Position numbers and translations under genes: made by a program. The notes beneath the pieces were generated by a model. The model worked only from the letters and a program-made list of their open reading frames with translations, had not been told where the DNA came from and did no database searches. DNA of 64,000 bases from Rachycentron canadum. Its lineage: Eukaryota > Chordata > Actinopteri > Carangiformes > Rachycentridae. Each line of letters opens with the position of its first letter. Position 1 is the first letter of the stretch. Location: assembly GCA_038496675.1 (NCBI GenBank), contig CM076651.1, forward strand, positions 19,164,640 to 19,228,639, read 5' to 3'. Shown piece after piece: positions 50,101-63,000 of this stretch.

Positions 50101-53100
50101 CCTGGTCAAAAAGTTGTTTACTTACATTTGCAGTAGTTTTACAAATAGTATTCAGTGTATTTTTTTTTTTATGTCAGTTGCAATGCATTTACAAAACATA
50201 ATTATATGAAAACTATAGAAATACTCATAAAAACAATTGAATCAACAAAAGCATAGCTATTATTGTTTTCCTATTTTTGTTTAGTAGTGAAGTTTGCTCA
50301 TTGCAAACGTTTAAAACGAAACGAATCTTTCTTTATTTATAAAATGTCAAATATGTCTTCATAAGTGGCCAAGTGGTGGACGCGATCTTCCTGTTCTCCC
50401 ACAGATGGAGACAAACACCACAACACCTCCTGATGCAAGGAGACATAGGGTCCAGGTGACAAACAACATGAAGGCTAAATGCTGTCAAGCAAGCCTGAAC
50501 CAAACCAAACCTCTTTCAGCCATTGTGTGGTGTGAAATATAAGTATTTCATCGACCTGAATACCAGAAAACCTGGAGGGAACTGTGTTTACTTCAGACTG
50601 TGTAGTAGACTCACGAGAGTATGTGTCTCATTAATGATATGGCAAACAGCAACACATAGCAGTCTCAGGCTAAACTTCTGTCTTCATAAATGTCACCAAT
50701 CAAAGACTGGATACACGGACCAGTAAATCATTTTTGGTGCCAATATGTAATTAAAAGCAATTTCCCACAAGTTTTAATCTAGGAAATCATAATAATATGA
50801 TTATGATGTATGATATAATTATCAATGATAGAAAAAAACCACATCAAAATAAGTTCCCAGTGTGAAAAAGAGCATATTTTGCACATCTGCATCTCTTTTT
50901 ATTCGCTGCAAAATTGCTGCTTCTCTTTTGTCTCATAAACCATTGATTTATCTGAGAAATGTGTTGGAAATTGTTTAAACTGATGTTGAAATTACTGGAG
51001 CGGAGGCTTTAAATAATGACAAGGCCCTGGTTTAGCCTGTTTGCCTCCACAGTGGAAGCTGGGCCAGTGTCTGTGGCATCTCAAACCACGAAATGTGGTA
51101 AGAAATGACAAACACTGCAGCAGAGAGGGAGAAACGATTCAAAACCACACTGTCACCACATCTAAAGGTCTTGTAAAATTTCTAATCTACCTCGTGCATC
51201 CAGGCCAGCTGCTCCCCTGCTCTTGGTGGGTATTTGGCTGTTTTATCCCATTTGTTGCCTCTCCTTTTATGCAAACATCAAAAGCCTGAGACATTTACCT
51301 AAAGACAATTAGACTTCTGAAATAACCCAATAGTTTCCAGAGATCCCCAGTAGAACACTCAATAACCACTAAGACCCTTACCAGATTTTATTTGGGTTTT
51401 AAAGGAGGTTACTGTCAGAGAGAAGCTATTTTAACAGACATATACCAGCCACAATAAGGGCAACATTTAGGAAAATGAGGGATCCAAAGTAAATTTAAAG
51501 CACGTGCCTCTATACTGATTTGGTTTTTCCATTATAAAAGCTCACATTGCATATTGGCAACCAAAATGATAGTGGTGAGCCATAAATCACATTTTATTAA
51601 TGCCATTTCCTTCAGAGGGCCTAACTCATACTTACTCATACTCACAAATCAACACAAATACTTGTCATTATTTAAATCAACACTGCAAAAGAAAAAAGAG
51701 AATGTAGCATAAATGTCACTCCAATGCATCTTTTTGTTTTAATGTTTCAGTACATTTTGTCTTGAAACAAAACAATACACTTAAGTTAAATGACAATTAG
51801 CAAATGTCAAATAATGTGGAAAATGTATAAAAAATACAGGAATTGTTTTTTATTCAAAATAATCTCATGCTACACATACATCGAAAACAATATTGTTAGC
51901 TGTAATCAGTGACTGTGAAGCAAATTCTTTATAATATGATGCGTCAGTCTAAACTCAGCTTTATTATAGCTTCACCTAGGTTCTATTTCATTGAGAGCAG
52001 GATTGAACTCTTTCAATGTGGGTACTGCATTAAGACTGACATGATACAAATATAATCCTTCACCACATAACCCACAAATCTAGGCTGCAAACCAGCAGTG
52101 GAAATTATGTCTTCCTGTCTTTTTTATTGCTTCAAAATAAGTTCTCATTTGGCCAGACAAGAATAGACTAGAACAAAATTGTATCTATATTAGATCTTAA
52201 AACTAGACCTTAAGCTTTATTAAGTTATTTTCTAAATGAAAATGTACTTGTAGTTGGCTCCAGGAAACAGGTGGAAAACCCTGACAATCTTCAGCATCAA
52301 CATTTATACATATTTGTATTGTACAATGCACATGTCATGGGTTGGGCCCTGGAAGGATAATTCAGTGATATATATATATATATATTTTTTTTTTTTTACA
52401 GTTGTCATAGCCAATTTGGAAGAAAATTCATTCATCGAGAATGCTCAACCAACACATCTAGTGGTCAGAGGAAAGTATATCAACAATTAGAGACGTCAGT
52501 GGAAATATGTGCATACTCAACAACTGTGGTGCTCTTAAACGTCCACAGGAATTAGTTTGAGACTCACAGAAACCATCTGAGGCAGTTAGCTGTAAAATTC
52601 AATCTTAAGCATGAGCAGACATTTTTATCCAGCCTGAGAACATCACTGAAAGGGATACTGTGGTGGGGCGCACAAGCTTCTTATTACACCTAAAAGGCAC
52701 TTTTATGAGCAAATGGTGAAAAAAAAAGGCTTTCTGTTTGACTGCGCAGCAGGGAAAAAAAGTAAAATGGGTAAATGAGTCATTCTGTGTGGCAAATGCC
52801 AAAAGTGTCTCCTCCTGAGAGCTTGTTTCCTATGCACAAGTGTTCTGTTGGATTGTTTGGTGCATTTTCCAACACTGCTGTATGTTTTTATTGAATACTT
52901 TGAAGATAATGCCAATACATATAAAGCCATTTTGAGTCACCAGTTTAATGGTTGTGGCAAATTGGATGTGAATCTGTCATATTGTAAGATGAATTCATGT
53001 CTGATGACAAGTGTTAGAATCGTCATTGTGGCCAGTGACATTGTCAGGCCTCTATGAGTTTTATTCAAAATCTGTTCCAGTTGTGGTTTGAACGTCACCA

Positions 53101-54000
53101 GTTTGATAAGGTGCAAGGCTGGTGTAACAGGTTGGTGTAAAACAGCTGTCTGGCTGACATGGCAAGATCAGTAATAAGGTACATTGAGTTTTTTCCAAAT
53201 CAATCTCACAAAGTTTGACCATGAACATTTGTTGTAGAAATTGTGAGGTACGCTTCTTTTCACTTCCACTGGAGAACTCTGTTTGTATAGTTTTTACAGA
53301 GGTCTACGAGGAAATGGCCCTACTTCTCACAGCTCTGTAAAGGTTTTCCTAATTAGTTTGTGTGTGATTGACAGATTGTACCAAGAGAGAGCGACCTACT
53401 GGAGAAAACACAGAGCAGGTCAGATCCACCCCTCACTCCTCCTCAGTTTCACCTTCTCCTCCAAATATGGTTTCTTCTGGTTTAAACAAAGGTAAACAAA
53501 TGATTGCCAAAAATCTGAATTGCCACCAATATTTGTGCAATTCATCTTGCAGAGGTAGGAATTTTTAACTAGATAAATGAAAACTTTGTCCTGCTGGTGG
53601 TTCTACAGGGAAAGTCAGGGGATCACCAGAGTCAGTGAGATTTATTTTCTGTGGCCAATCAATCTTTGTACAAACTACAGGAATCCTATGTTCAGCATAT
53701 TTCAGTCTGAAACAAAGAAGTAGTCTGACCAACCAATACTTCCATCCTTAGAGTCAAGGAAACATGAAGCCTCCTTGAAGTTAACCAAACTAATAACATA
53801 CTCTTACTGTATGTGGTCAGGTTGGTGAGGTGAGATCACTTGAAGGATGTTGGTATCAGACTTCTCAGTCCTCAGTCCACACACAAAAACATCAAAATGT
53901 TTCTGTCCTTGATGAGCATATGAAAAGATGAATAATCACAGTCAGTGTTTACAAGTTTCCAGTGCTCATGTGCCAAAACTGAAATAGCCTTTATATATAT
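50101..54000. other. No confident gene; three weak exon-like segments on plus strand
   Basis: Segments 50405-50455 (acceptor ctgttctcccacag, starts ATG), 51053-51097 (acceptor ttgcctccacag, donor gtaaga) and 53386-53491 (donor gtaaac) share phase 0 and can be chained, but no protein family is recognised and the first donor (gtgaca) is weak. A (TA)n/T-run lies at 52370-52397. Confidence 0.2.
53590..53735 (-). repeat. Fish-type dispersed repeat, minus orientation
   Basis: CTGCTGGTGGTTCTACAGGG-AAAGTCAGGGGATCACCAGA-GTCAGTGAGA ... ATATTTCAGTCTGA is the reverse complement of the family at 16820-17260. Confidence 0.6.
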
Positions 54001-56139
54001 ATATTTCCCCACAAGACAGTACGTAATATATTTTGTGTGACTTCGATGGGTAAACTGATACCAATCAGTCAGACAGACTGATTCTATTTATTGAAATGAG
54101 GTCCAGGTGATTACAGGCGTAGCTGGTATCATATGGATTTATTACAGTACGATAGTAACAACTATACAAGATAATTATGGTATCACTTCATTTCTATACC
54201 TTGTGAGACATTTGAGGCTCACAGGAAACACTGGAGAAGGAATGTCTGATTCTTAACAAAATATACCACTGCAATACACTAATTTACTTTAAATGCATGG
54301 TTTTCTGTTTTGCTGTGATATCCTGTTTCTCAGAAAGAAACGCTATCAGTTCAATAATTTCCCCAAGGATATTTTTGTCCGTGATTATGCTCACAAAGTG
54401 CATCGTGGCAGTAAAAAATGTGAAGCCACAGCTGCTCATGTTTGACCAGATCCTGTCAGGTTTAAAAACTAGCGTGCACATGAACATAACAATACACACA
54501 GAGAGCAGTAAACAATGAAGTACTGCTGACCTTCCCGTTACCTCCGAGGTTTGGAACCAGTGAAGAAATAAAATGAAGGCTTCTGGGTATCCAGCACGAT
54601 TGGAACGTATTTTTCAGCCATCAGATTGCTCAGCAGGCCATACTAGTTGTTTAACCATTTGATGAGAACATAGTGTATGTGGTCACTCTGGCAGAGACGA
54701 ATGGTGGTTTGGTATTGAATGGTATGTTATTGTTTTGGAACAGTGATGGACGGTCTGTATGAAAAACGTGGCTGAAGTGGAATGAATCCCTGTAATAGAG
54801 CTCTGCAATGATTTGTGTCCAAAGCTGTTTCCATGAACGTGCATCCTTCAAAATATGCTGAATATGTGAGCTGTCTACTTCACTAAAAGCTCCATCTTAA
54901 ATAGTTTCAATTTTTGTTAAGTAAGAAAACCAGCTTCAAGGGCTGGATATGGCCTGGTCGAGGATTTACATTTTTAGAATTACATTGAATTGAATCCTTT
55001 TTCAACCTTGACAAAATGTACAAAAAAGTACAAAGTCTCACAGCCTCTGCTTTCGTAAATCATTTCAAGAACTCTGTGCAACAATTAATTTTGTAAAATA
55101 AACAGAACAGTATAATTTAAAAAAATATGAGAAGAAATGTTTATTTGTGCTTCTTTGAGTTTAGTCCAGTATCTTACAAGTACAGACATAATTACCTTTC
55201 AGAAAAGACCAGAGACCATGATGACGGTTTTAAAGCTTTGTGACAATGGATTGTAAAAGAATCCATAGGCGTTTTAAAAGTTTATAACAGCTGAAATGTT
55301 GGAGTTTTAAACCATGACAAAACAATAATAATAATATTATGGTTTTCACTTGATGCTGTATATTTGTGCGTATGTGTGTGTGGTTCAGCATCTGGATATT
55401 TTTCTTATACACACAATAAAACCACAAATTACAAACACAATATTTTTAAAGCAGACCTTTATACATATTTACAAAAAGAAAGCAAAGTTTCTGTACATTT
55501 AAAGATAAATTGGTTACAGTTTCATTCTGTCTGCAAAGAAATCGTTCTGGAAAATCACGAGACAAATTGGCATCGGGATGTAAATACAGCATAACAAAGT
55601 GTAACACGTGAGGTCTTTGTAAAGAGTGATGAGCAGCTCTGCACTGTCATTGAGGGAAACACTTAATGTTTAAAATGGTCCATCATAAAAATGTCTTGGA
55701 GGAGTTCTGTGTCCTACTTGTGTGGTGTTTGGATTGACACAAATATACATGCTTTACACACTAATATATACACAATACCCACAAACCGGATTGCATTAAA
55801 ATTTGATTTTTATATTTTTTTCAGATGGTTGGAGCTGATGCATACTTATGTGATATGTGATAGTAGGGATGGAATAGAAACTTTTACACTAGCAGCATTC
55901 TCCAAATGAACTCAACATTGGTGTGTTTGCACAGGCAATATAAATAGAGCATCATATTTGGCTTTTCCTGACAATGTTAATTCTTTGCACAGCTTACATT
56001 TTACATTTACCAATACACAGTCACCTAAAAGCTTCTAAACAACATCATAAATTGAATTTGGGACGAATATAGAAAGTCAATGTTGCAACACCTCCCCCAG
56101 CTATCTTCTTCCTGGGTTTGATAATGACTATTTTAAAGG
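54001..56139. other. Non-coding stretch, nothing recognised
   Basis: AT-rich. Overlapping frames on both strands at 54284-54518 have no splice context or recognised motif. Confidence 0.45.
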
Positions 56140-56391
56140 AGTGGTTAAACACACTGCACCCGTTTTCTATCTTTGTGCTAAGCTAAGCTAACTGGCTTGA
56201 GAACACAACTCTTCTGGCCACATTTTTGTGTTTCTCCTGGCTCAATAGACACTTCAACATACAGCCCAACAATGAGGAAAACAGCTAGAATCAGCATGGA
56301 TATGGAAGTATATGGGCCAGACTTGAGAGATCAGAGATCAGCAAGAAAGCAAACAAACACATTTCTCACAATACCAAACTATTCCTCTAAA
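56140..56391 (+). repeat. Fish-type dispersed repeat
   Basis: AAAGGAGTGGTTAAACACAC ... TTTGTGCTAAGCTAAGCTAA-CTGGCT ... AGCAAGAAAGCAAACAAACA ... ACCAAACTATTCCTCTAA follows a repeat familiar from percomorph genomes (ends in a CTATTCCTTTAA-like word). Confidence 0.65.
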
Positions 56392-59164
56392 TTACAATTC
56401 TATTTACCAATAAACTGGACAGTACAGTAACACTATAGCCATTTATCCTTAAGACTATGGACAGAAATCCTGTATGATTATAATGAATCTAATGTGCTGT
56501 AGAGGCTAGCTAAGAGACAAGGCTAAACTTTGATTCTCTATACTAGATTAAGTGTGTGCACTAAATATTTGACGATTATGTTGTTGGTTAAATGCCCCTA
56601 TTGGATGCTCATCAAGCTTTGAACACAAACAGAGGAACAAGTTCCAGTTTTAAGGAAAGCAGAAAACCTGTTCAAAGTACAAACTTGATTTACATGTTCA
56701 TACAGTGACTCACAGGCTTTATCTGGAACATACCTGTAGTCTGATGTTTGTTTATATTTGCCCTAAATGTCGTATTTGACAGCAGCATGAGAGCACGCCA
56801 AATCTTGATTTCATTTGGATTACACTGCCAGCTTCACACTCACCCACACATGGCCTTTCCTTTTGGAGAATTTCAACATGCAACAGCTCAGAGTCACATA
56901 CTCCCTTGTACACTTTCTCTTTACTCAAACACTCACATTCAGAAGTAGCTCAGTGCTGGTTAGGACTTTCATGTGGCCAAAGCCAAGAAGCCAAGCCCAT
57001 GTTAATGTTCTGCAGGCTGTCTCTGCTTGTTCTGGTTTATTTTTCTTATGGCATCAAACGTGTCTCTGATCCACTGAATTCCGCTGCTTGGCAGATTTCC
57101 TTGCTTGGCTTGAGAACCTCTCACTTACATTGGACAAGCGCACGCGCGCACACACACACACATACACACACAAAAATACATACAGACAGAAGAGCAAAGG
57201 GACTGGGATTCTACAAGGCCCATGATAGGATATATTTACTCTAATATAAGTGGGATTGCATGCTCAGCATCCTCACTGTGGGATGGAATTGAATATGCTG
57301 CTATTATTGGCCAAACCACGCATGTAAATGCAAGACAGACAACAAATACATTTACTTGTTCAATAATTGTCTGGTTTGTGACCTGATGTGCAGCTTAAAG
57401 CGTTGATCTGACTTCACAACATCCCAAAGATGCATTTTCACTTCAGATTAAACAAATAAATACCACAAAGCAGAAAGTTAAATAGAGGTGGAACAAGTTG
57501 TGTTGGTTTAACATTTAAACATTAAAAACAATTTACTGCTTAAATCACAATTTACTGCTTCACTGCAAAGACACTGATTTTGCTCAGATCTAATGTTTTT
57601 CTCAAGTTCCAACTCTAGTCCCAACTGCTCCGTAATTGACAGCTATATGTCTTTACCGAATGGGTCTACAAGAACAGCAACATATCATTCCACTCAAAGT
57701 CACCAGTGGCCCATTTTCGATCCTGAGCCGTTGTTTGAGAAACATGCATGTTCTATACAGAGTCTTGTTCAGTTTGTATTTTGGTCCTCTTTGAAACATG
57801 CTTTCTTGTCCATGTCGTATCAAACATTACTTTTTAGAATTAACTGTCACAACCAAAGTTACAGTGAAACTTTTTTTTGTTTGATAGATACAGAGCTACA
57901 AAATACTTGATTTTAAACACCACAAACTAAAGAAACCCTGTGGTTTGCCAAAAATCTTTTGTAGTACTGACCCTGATCATGACTCTTAGATTCAATAAAA
58001 CCAGTTAAAACACAAAGAGGATTTTTTTTGTTACAATACAGGCTTGATGTGCCTTATATAATAGCAGCAACACCATTTCTTCTTTTTCTTACAGTAATGT
58101 GTTTCCTAAATCAGTACACTGCACTCATGTGAGACTGCAAACCAAACCAGCACTCAAAATAGGACTGGGCTTTTTTCTGACATTATAAGACAAACCAGAT
58201 CCACCTTCATTTTGTTTCCCACACCTACACTAAACAGCTGTCTGCTGCGTGGCATGAAATCAGTGCCAACTATGTCTGTAAACCTTACCAGCTAACATTA
58301 CTGCACCAAATGCTGAAGAGAACATCTCCTGCAGTGCATTTGTGCGGCTGAAACACAGAACACTAATGACCTGGGAGAGGAGATCTGTAACCTCATCAAA
58401 GCTGTAGTCGTGCTTTTCTCTGCCTTTCATCTATGTGGTTGCAGTCAATCATCTTGCAGTCAGACCCCACCTATATGAAAAAACCATCAAAACTCACTTG
58501 CAATGAACTGGTTCATGGATTTTATCCCAAAATGTTACACATCCATCTGGGTTAAAAGGCATAAAACTCATCAGTGCTATTCTCAGCCCAAATAATTACT
58601 TTCTAAACAATTACCTTGAAAGCTAATAACTTATTTTTGAAGATTGGAGCCCTTTAATTATCAATCACAGCAAATCATTTTCTAAAACATTCCCATAGTT
58701 TTTAGATAAATCGGTACTCCATCACAGGGTGTATTAGATATCTTTTTTTTTGTTTAGCTGTTGTCATAATGACTTTAATTTTTTTAAAAAAAGAAAAGGC
58801 ATTTTACAAGTTTCTGCATAATGCCTTTAAAAACATAATGAAATTAATGGAAACCAATGTCCGCTTGGAAGTTATGAAATCAATCTAAAAACATCTGGAG
58901 TATGTGATTTGTAATTAATGGGCAAAAACATGCAAAAAATTATGGTTGTCGTTTAAGAGAGTAATCATTTCAGAAGAGTTGGCAGATTTTTTGAATGCTG
59001 ACTCTATGGAACAAGACAACTATTTTTTTTTCACTGGAGAGGCTCCAAATCCAAAACATCCCTTTAAATGTCCTTGTCACAACACAGTCAGTCAAACTGA
59101 GTGATCTGGACACGCTGTTTTATCCTTCATTCAGCATGCTTTGCAATCTAGTGTACTCTACTTT
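56392..59164. other. Non-coding stretch downstream of the semaphorin
   Basis: It may include more of the semaphorin 3' UTR. A short CGCG/CA-repeat tract at 57139-57172 is the only tandem feature. Confidence 0.45.
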
Positions 59165-59376
59165 TCTATTTTATTCACAAAGTCTCTGTCCATGTGAAGA
59201 AGTCTTGGCTGTTCACATCCTCTTGTACATACTTCAGTTGTTTGTGTGTAGCTTAGTTTTAAAGTTTGTCGCTATAATTAAAGGATGCCTTTTTTACTTG
59301 TAAATAAGTGCATGCGCATGTTGTTGTCTCTGTACATACAGTATGTGTGTGTCTCAGTGTATAAGTGTGTGTGTGT

Positions 59377-59447
<71 letters not shown>

Positions 59448-59548
59448 TGTATGTCTGTTTGTGTGTATGTGTGCATAAGTGTGGACATTAACATCAATGC
59501 GTGTGTGTTAAAGTCACTGAAACTGTGCCCTCCTGCTCTGCAACACAT
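59165..59548 (-). other. sema3b-like: Putative semaphorin 3' UTR
   Basis: Downstream of the stop on the minus strand lies a long (AC)n tract (59365-59449) and then AATAAA (plus-strand tttatt near 59168), a candidate poly(A) signal. The extent is inferred. Confidence 0.35.
59365..59449. repeat. (GT)n microsatellite
   Basis: About 40 GT units with one TATG and a CGCG interruption, 100 bases past the semaphorin stop codon. Confidence 0.95.
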
Positions 59549-60007
59549 TCAAGCGCTCCTTGGTGCTCTCTGCTGGGGCTTGCTCCTGCTCTTTCTCCCT
59601 GCTGCTCTTCCTCCCCCTCCTCCTCCTCCTCTTCCTCCCCCATGCTTGTGCCTCTCCCCTCTCTCTTTTTCCTTGTTCTGTGCCACCATGATGTCACCAT
59701 GGCGACGATGGTTGCGAGGGGGACGGTATCCCAGAGCTTTGCAGTGCTGGCCGAGATTTCCCGGGTGAATCAGTGCCATCACATCCTCATACCAGGGCTG
59801 CGTGCCTGTGCTTTGATGAGATGAGCTGGACCAGGAAGCAAGGAGGCGATTGGCAGAGGGGCTCCAGACGGCGAGACGGACAGTGACAGCAGTCCAGTGA
59901 TAGCCATGCTCTTCCACCTGGCAGTGGTAGACACCACCATGAGACAGCTCTGCTCTGCGGATCAAGATACCCCGCTCGATGACCACTACCTGATCACCTG
60001 TTATCAC
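59549..60007 (-). other. sema3b-like: Semaphorin terminal exon: Ig domain end and basic tail
   Basis: Acceptor ctctttctttctag, then VITGDQVVVIERGILI and LSHGGVYHCQVEEHGY (second half of the Ig domain, with its Y-x-C Cys), the PWYEDVMALIHPG motif, and a tail rich in Arg, Lys, His and Gly with a nearly pure Gly run, ending at a stop at 59549. Basic tails of class-3 semaphorins carry furin sites and bind neuropilin and heparan sulphate. Confidence 0.85.
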
Positions 60008-63000
60008 CTAGAAAGAAAGAGAAACATCAGATGAGTGCTGAGAATGAGTGTTTACATTTGGCACACACAGTTTGGCAACGAATTGGTGATGAAGGTTTGT
60101 GGCCGACCAAAACAAATCCACTTGCAAAGTACTTTGCTCTGTCTGCCTACATTGTTTCTTAAAGCAGAGGGTGGTATTAACATTGAGTCCCATTGAGGCA
60201 CAAAGAAAGCAGAAAACAACACCAGCATGATTGCTTTTGTCTCATGTTCCCCATGGTTTCGTTACTATCACAATGTTGACTGCCTGGTATTCACATTCCT
60301 GTGGCATCACTTATGCCAAGTGATGTCTAGGTGTCTAGTGTCCAGTCTGACCTTCTTTTCTTCTCCTGAAGTTAGCATGCTGACTAACCAGCTCCAGTCT
60401 GGTGAGTCACACAAAGACTGTGTGTGTTCAAGTCCCATCTGGGGACAAAGACAGCTGAGTCCTAGCATTGTCAGTTCACTACATCACCGCTTTTATCCCA
60501 TGCTCCCCAAGATTTCATTGCCGGGTGCCACGTTTGCTCCTGGTGTTCACGTTCCAATAACATCATTAATGCCCCAGTGGCCTAATGGATAAGGCACTGG
60601 CCTCCTAAGCCAGGGATTGTGGGTTCGAGTCCCATCTGGGGTGATTTACAGCAGAGTGGTGCAGTGGAAGCGTGCTGGACCCAGAGGCCATTGGATCAAA
60701 ACCATTCTCTGCTAACAGCACTTTATTGGTTGTTCCTCAGCACATTTTGAAGATGACATAATTGAAGCTCATGACAATGCTACATTGAGGGGACACTATC
60801 AACAATGGAAAAACAATGACCTGGGGCAAAAAGTCTCCATAATTGCGTTGAGCCGATTCTCATCTGGCCCATTCCAGTAATTCAAGCTGCAAGAAACTCG
60901 GGACCTTTAAATTCCAATGGATCTCGAAGGTCCAGTTTGCCCTTCTTTTCTTCCACTGAAGTTAGCATGCTCTCTCTTGAGTTTCCAAAAGTGAGTCACT
61001 GTAGTGTCCCTTCTGTCTTAAAGAAGTAGAGCTACTCATAGTGTGTATTTCAACCAACTGTGTTGCAGAAGCAATAATGGCTGAAGCTGTTGGCAAGTGA
61101 CCATCACCTGCTCTTGCCAAGACACTTCACTGGGCGGCACAGAAGACTTACTTAAACTGCCTTCTGCACTTACCTCCTAGCCAAAGACTGTCTCTTCAAG
61201 TCCCATCTGGGGACAAAGACACCTGAGCATTGTTGGTTCACTACATTATTGCCTTTGTCTCCATATCTGGTCCCTGGCGTTCACATTCCTACAGCATTAC
61301 CTATACCGATGCCATTTGGCCCCAGTGGCCTAGTGGATAAGGCACCGGCCCCCCCAACCCAGAGACCGTGGGCCCAAGTCCCATCTGGGGTGAATTACAG
61401 CAGAGTGGCAGAGTGAAAGTGTGCTGGGCCCATAACCTAGAGGTTAATGTCAACATGTTGACCCCACCTCTTTAGTATAGCAACTCCATAAAGAGAGTGG
61501 GCCAGTATAGTTCAAGCTAAGCTAAGTTTTTTTCCCGCTGCCAATGCCCCAGTGGCCTAATGGATAAGGCTCAGGGGTAATTTACAGCAGAGTGGCACAG
61601 TGGAAGTGTGTTTCACCCATTACCCAGAGGTCAATGGATTGAAACCATTCTCTGCTCTTAGCATATTAACAGCCTCAATGATAACCTACTTAAAGATGTA
61701 CTCTAGCAAATAAGTGTCACAGTTAAATGATGTTGTAAGGATTATACAGTACATCTGTACCTTAATCAACTCCAAAAGCTGTGGACCTCACTTTTGTTAA
61801 ACCTTAAATTTCACAGTATATTCCGCATCAACATAAATGCCACGGTCAGTGTGACTACAATGTCATAATTTGCCCATGGCGTGCCTGTTTGTGACAATTT
61901 TTTGTAAAAATAGTAGTACAGCCACATTGCTGCAGGTCAGTGATTAGACATATTGCTTAATGGCATAAAATATGAAGAGAGCACCAAAGTCATTTTTATT
62001 AGTACCGGAAGTTTGGTGACCATAAATTCATAGAGCTCAGTTGCTGCAGACACCCTTGATGATGCGTAGGGACTCAGAAATAGACTCAAGACTTATACAT
62101 CTGCAGATACTGGTTAAACTGACAAACAGGCAGCAGACAGTTGGATAGAGGCTGACATCCTGTTCCAAGAGTAACACCTACATAAACCAGCCCCTGAATG
62201 CACACACACAAGCACACACATGCACAAACACACACACACAGCCAATTGGAGGAAACTGGCGCAAATCCTCATAATGAATAAACCCACAGTAACTGCATGT
62301 TGAGACCAGTTGCCGTGGTTACCAAGGCTGAGGCACGAAGACAACCCAAGGTGACCGTCAGGGCTGTTGATCACCGTGGTAACAGTGGAACCATGCAGAC
62401 ACACTTAGTTACACTGAGGATGTGGTTGACACTTCGAAGTTTCTTTAGCCTGTGAACTCTCCTTCGACACCTCAAAATATTTGGGTATTCGCACACATGA
62501 AAACAAACGCACTGGCAGACTATCTGGACTCAGCTCCTCTTTTCTGAAGCATTCAGTGGTAGTGCTCCAGCTGTTGACGTGACCAGTGGTTGGGGCCGGT
62601 CTGAAGTTATTAGTTCTGCTGTGTATGTCATGCATTCGTCATTTCGTGTTTGTGTGTGTACTCACGCAGTTGGTCAAAGTGTGTCTGTAGGCCGTCAGGT
62701 CCTGGGACTGAACACACCATACGAGCCTTCTGGAAGGTACTCCACTTATTAACTAAGCTCCTCTGGCCTCCAATGTCATTCTACATGAAAAATAATAGAA
62801 TAAACACATCCATAATCACTTCAAGGAAATAATGTATGGATCTTATGACATACTATGCTTTATGACAAATACAGCTTTTATGTTATCAGAAAACCTCTTC
62901 TTTGAATCTTTCTTTTAAAAGAGCTAGACAGGCATGTGTAGGATTATTTGGCACAAGTATACAGTCTACTTGACTAGTCTAATTGACATTCTAGTTAAAT

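Larger units (their letters stand above)
60196..61660 (+). repeat. Tandemly duplicated block carrying tRNA Arg/iMet pairs
   Basis: The order [CTTCTTTTCTT...GAAGTTAGCATGCT - tRNA-Arg 3' relic - CATCTGGGGACAAAGAC - spacer - tRNA-Arg - 6 bases - iMet] occurs once at about 60340-60714 and again, more diverged and with an insertion, at about 60937-61452. A third partial copy (tRNA pair only) lies at 61546-61656. It fills the interval where semaphorin exons are missing. Confidence 0.75.

Noticed and set aside
54284..54518. Opposing frames with hydrophobic segments
   Set aside because: Both strands are open over the same bases, no start or splice context, no family recognised.
60490..60530. Minus-strand GGAGCATGGGAT resembling the PSI-domain CAWD motif
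   Set aside because: Flanking residues do not match the R-D-P-Y-C-A-W-D-G block, and the sequence belongs to the local duplicated repeat.
60227..60592. 121-codon plus-strand frame
   Set aside because: Runs through the duplicated tRNA-bearing repeat and into the tRNA-Arg gene's upstream flank; not coding.
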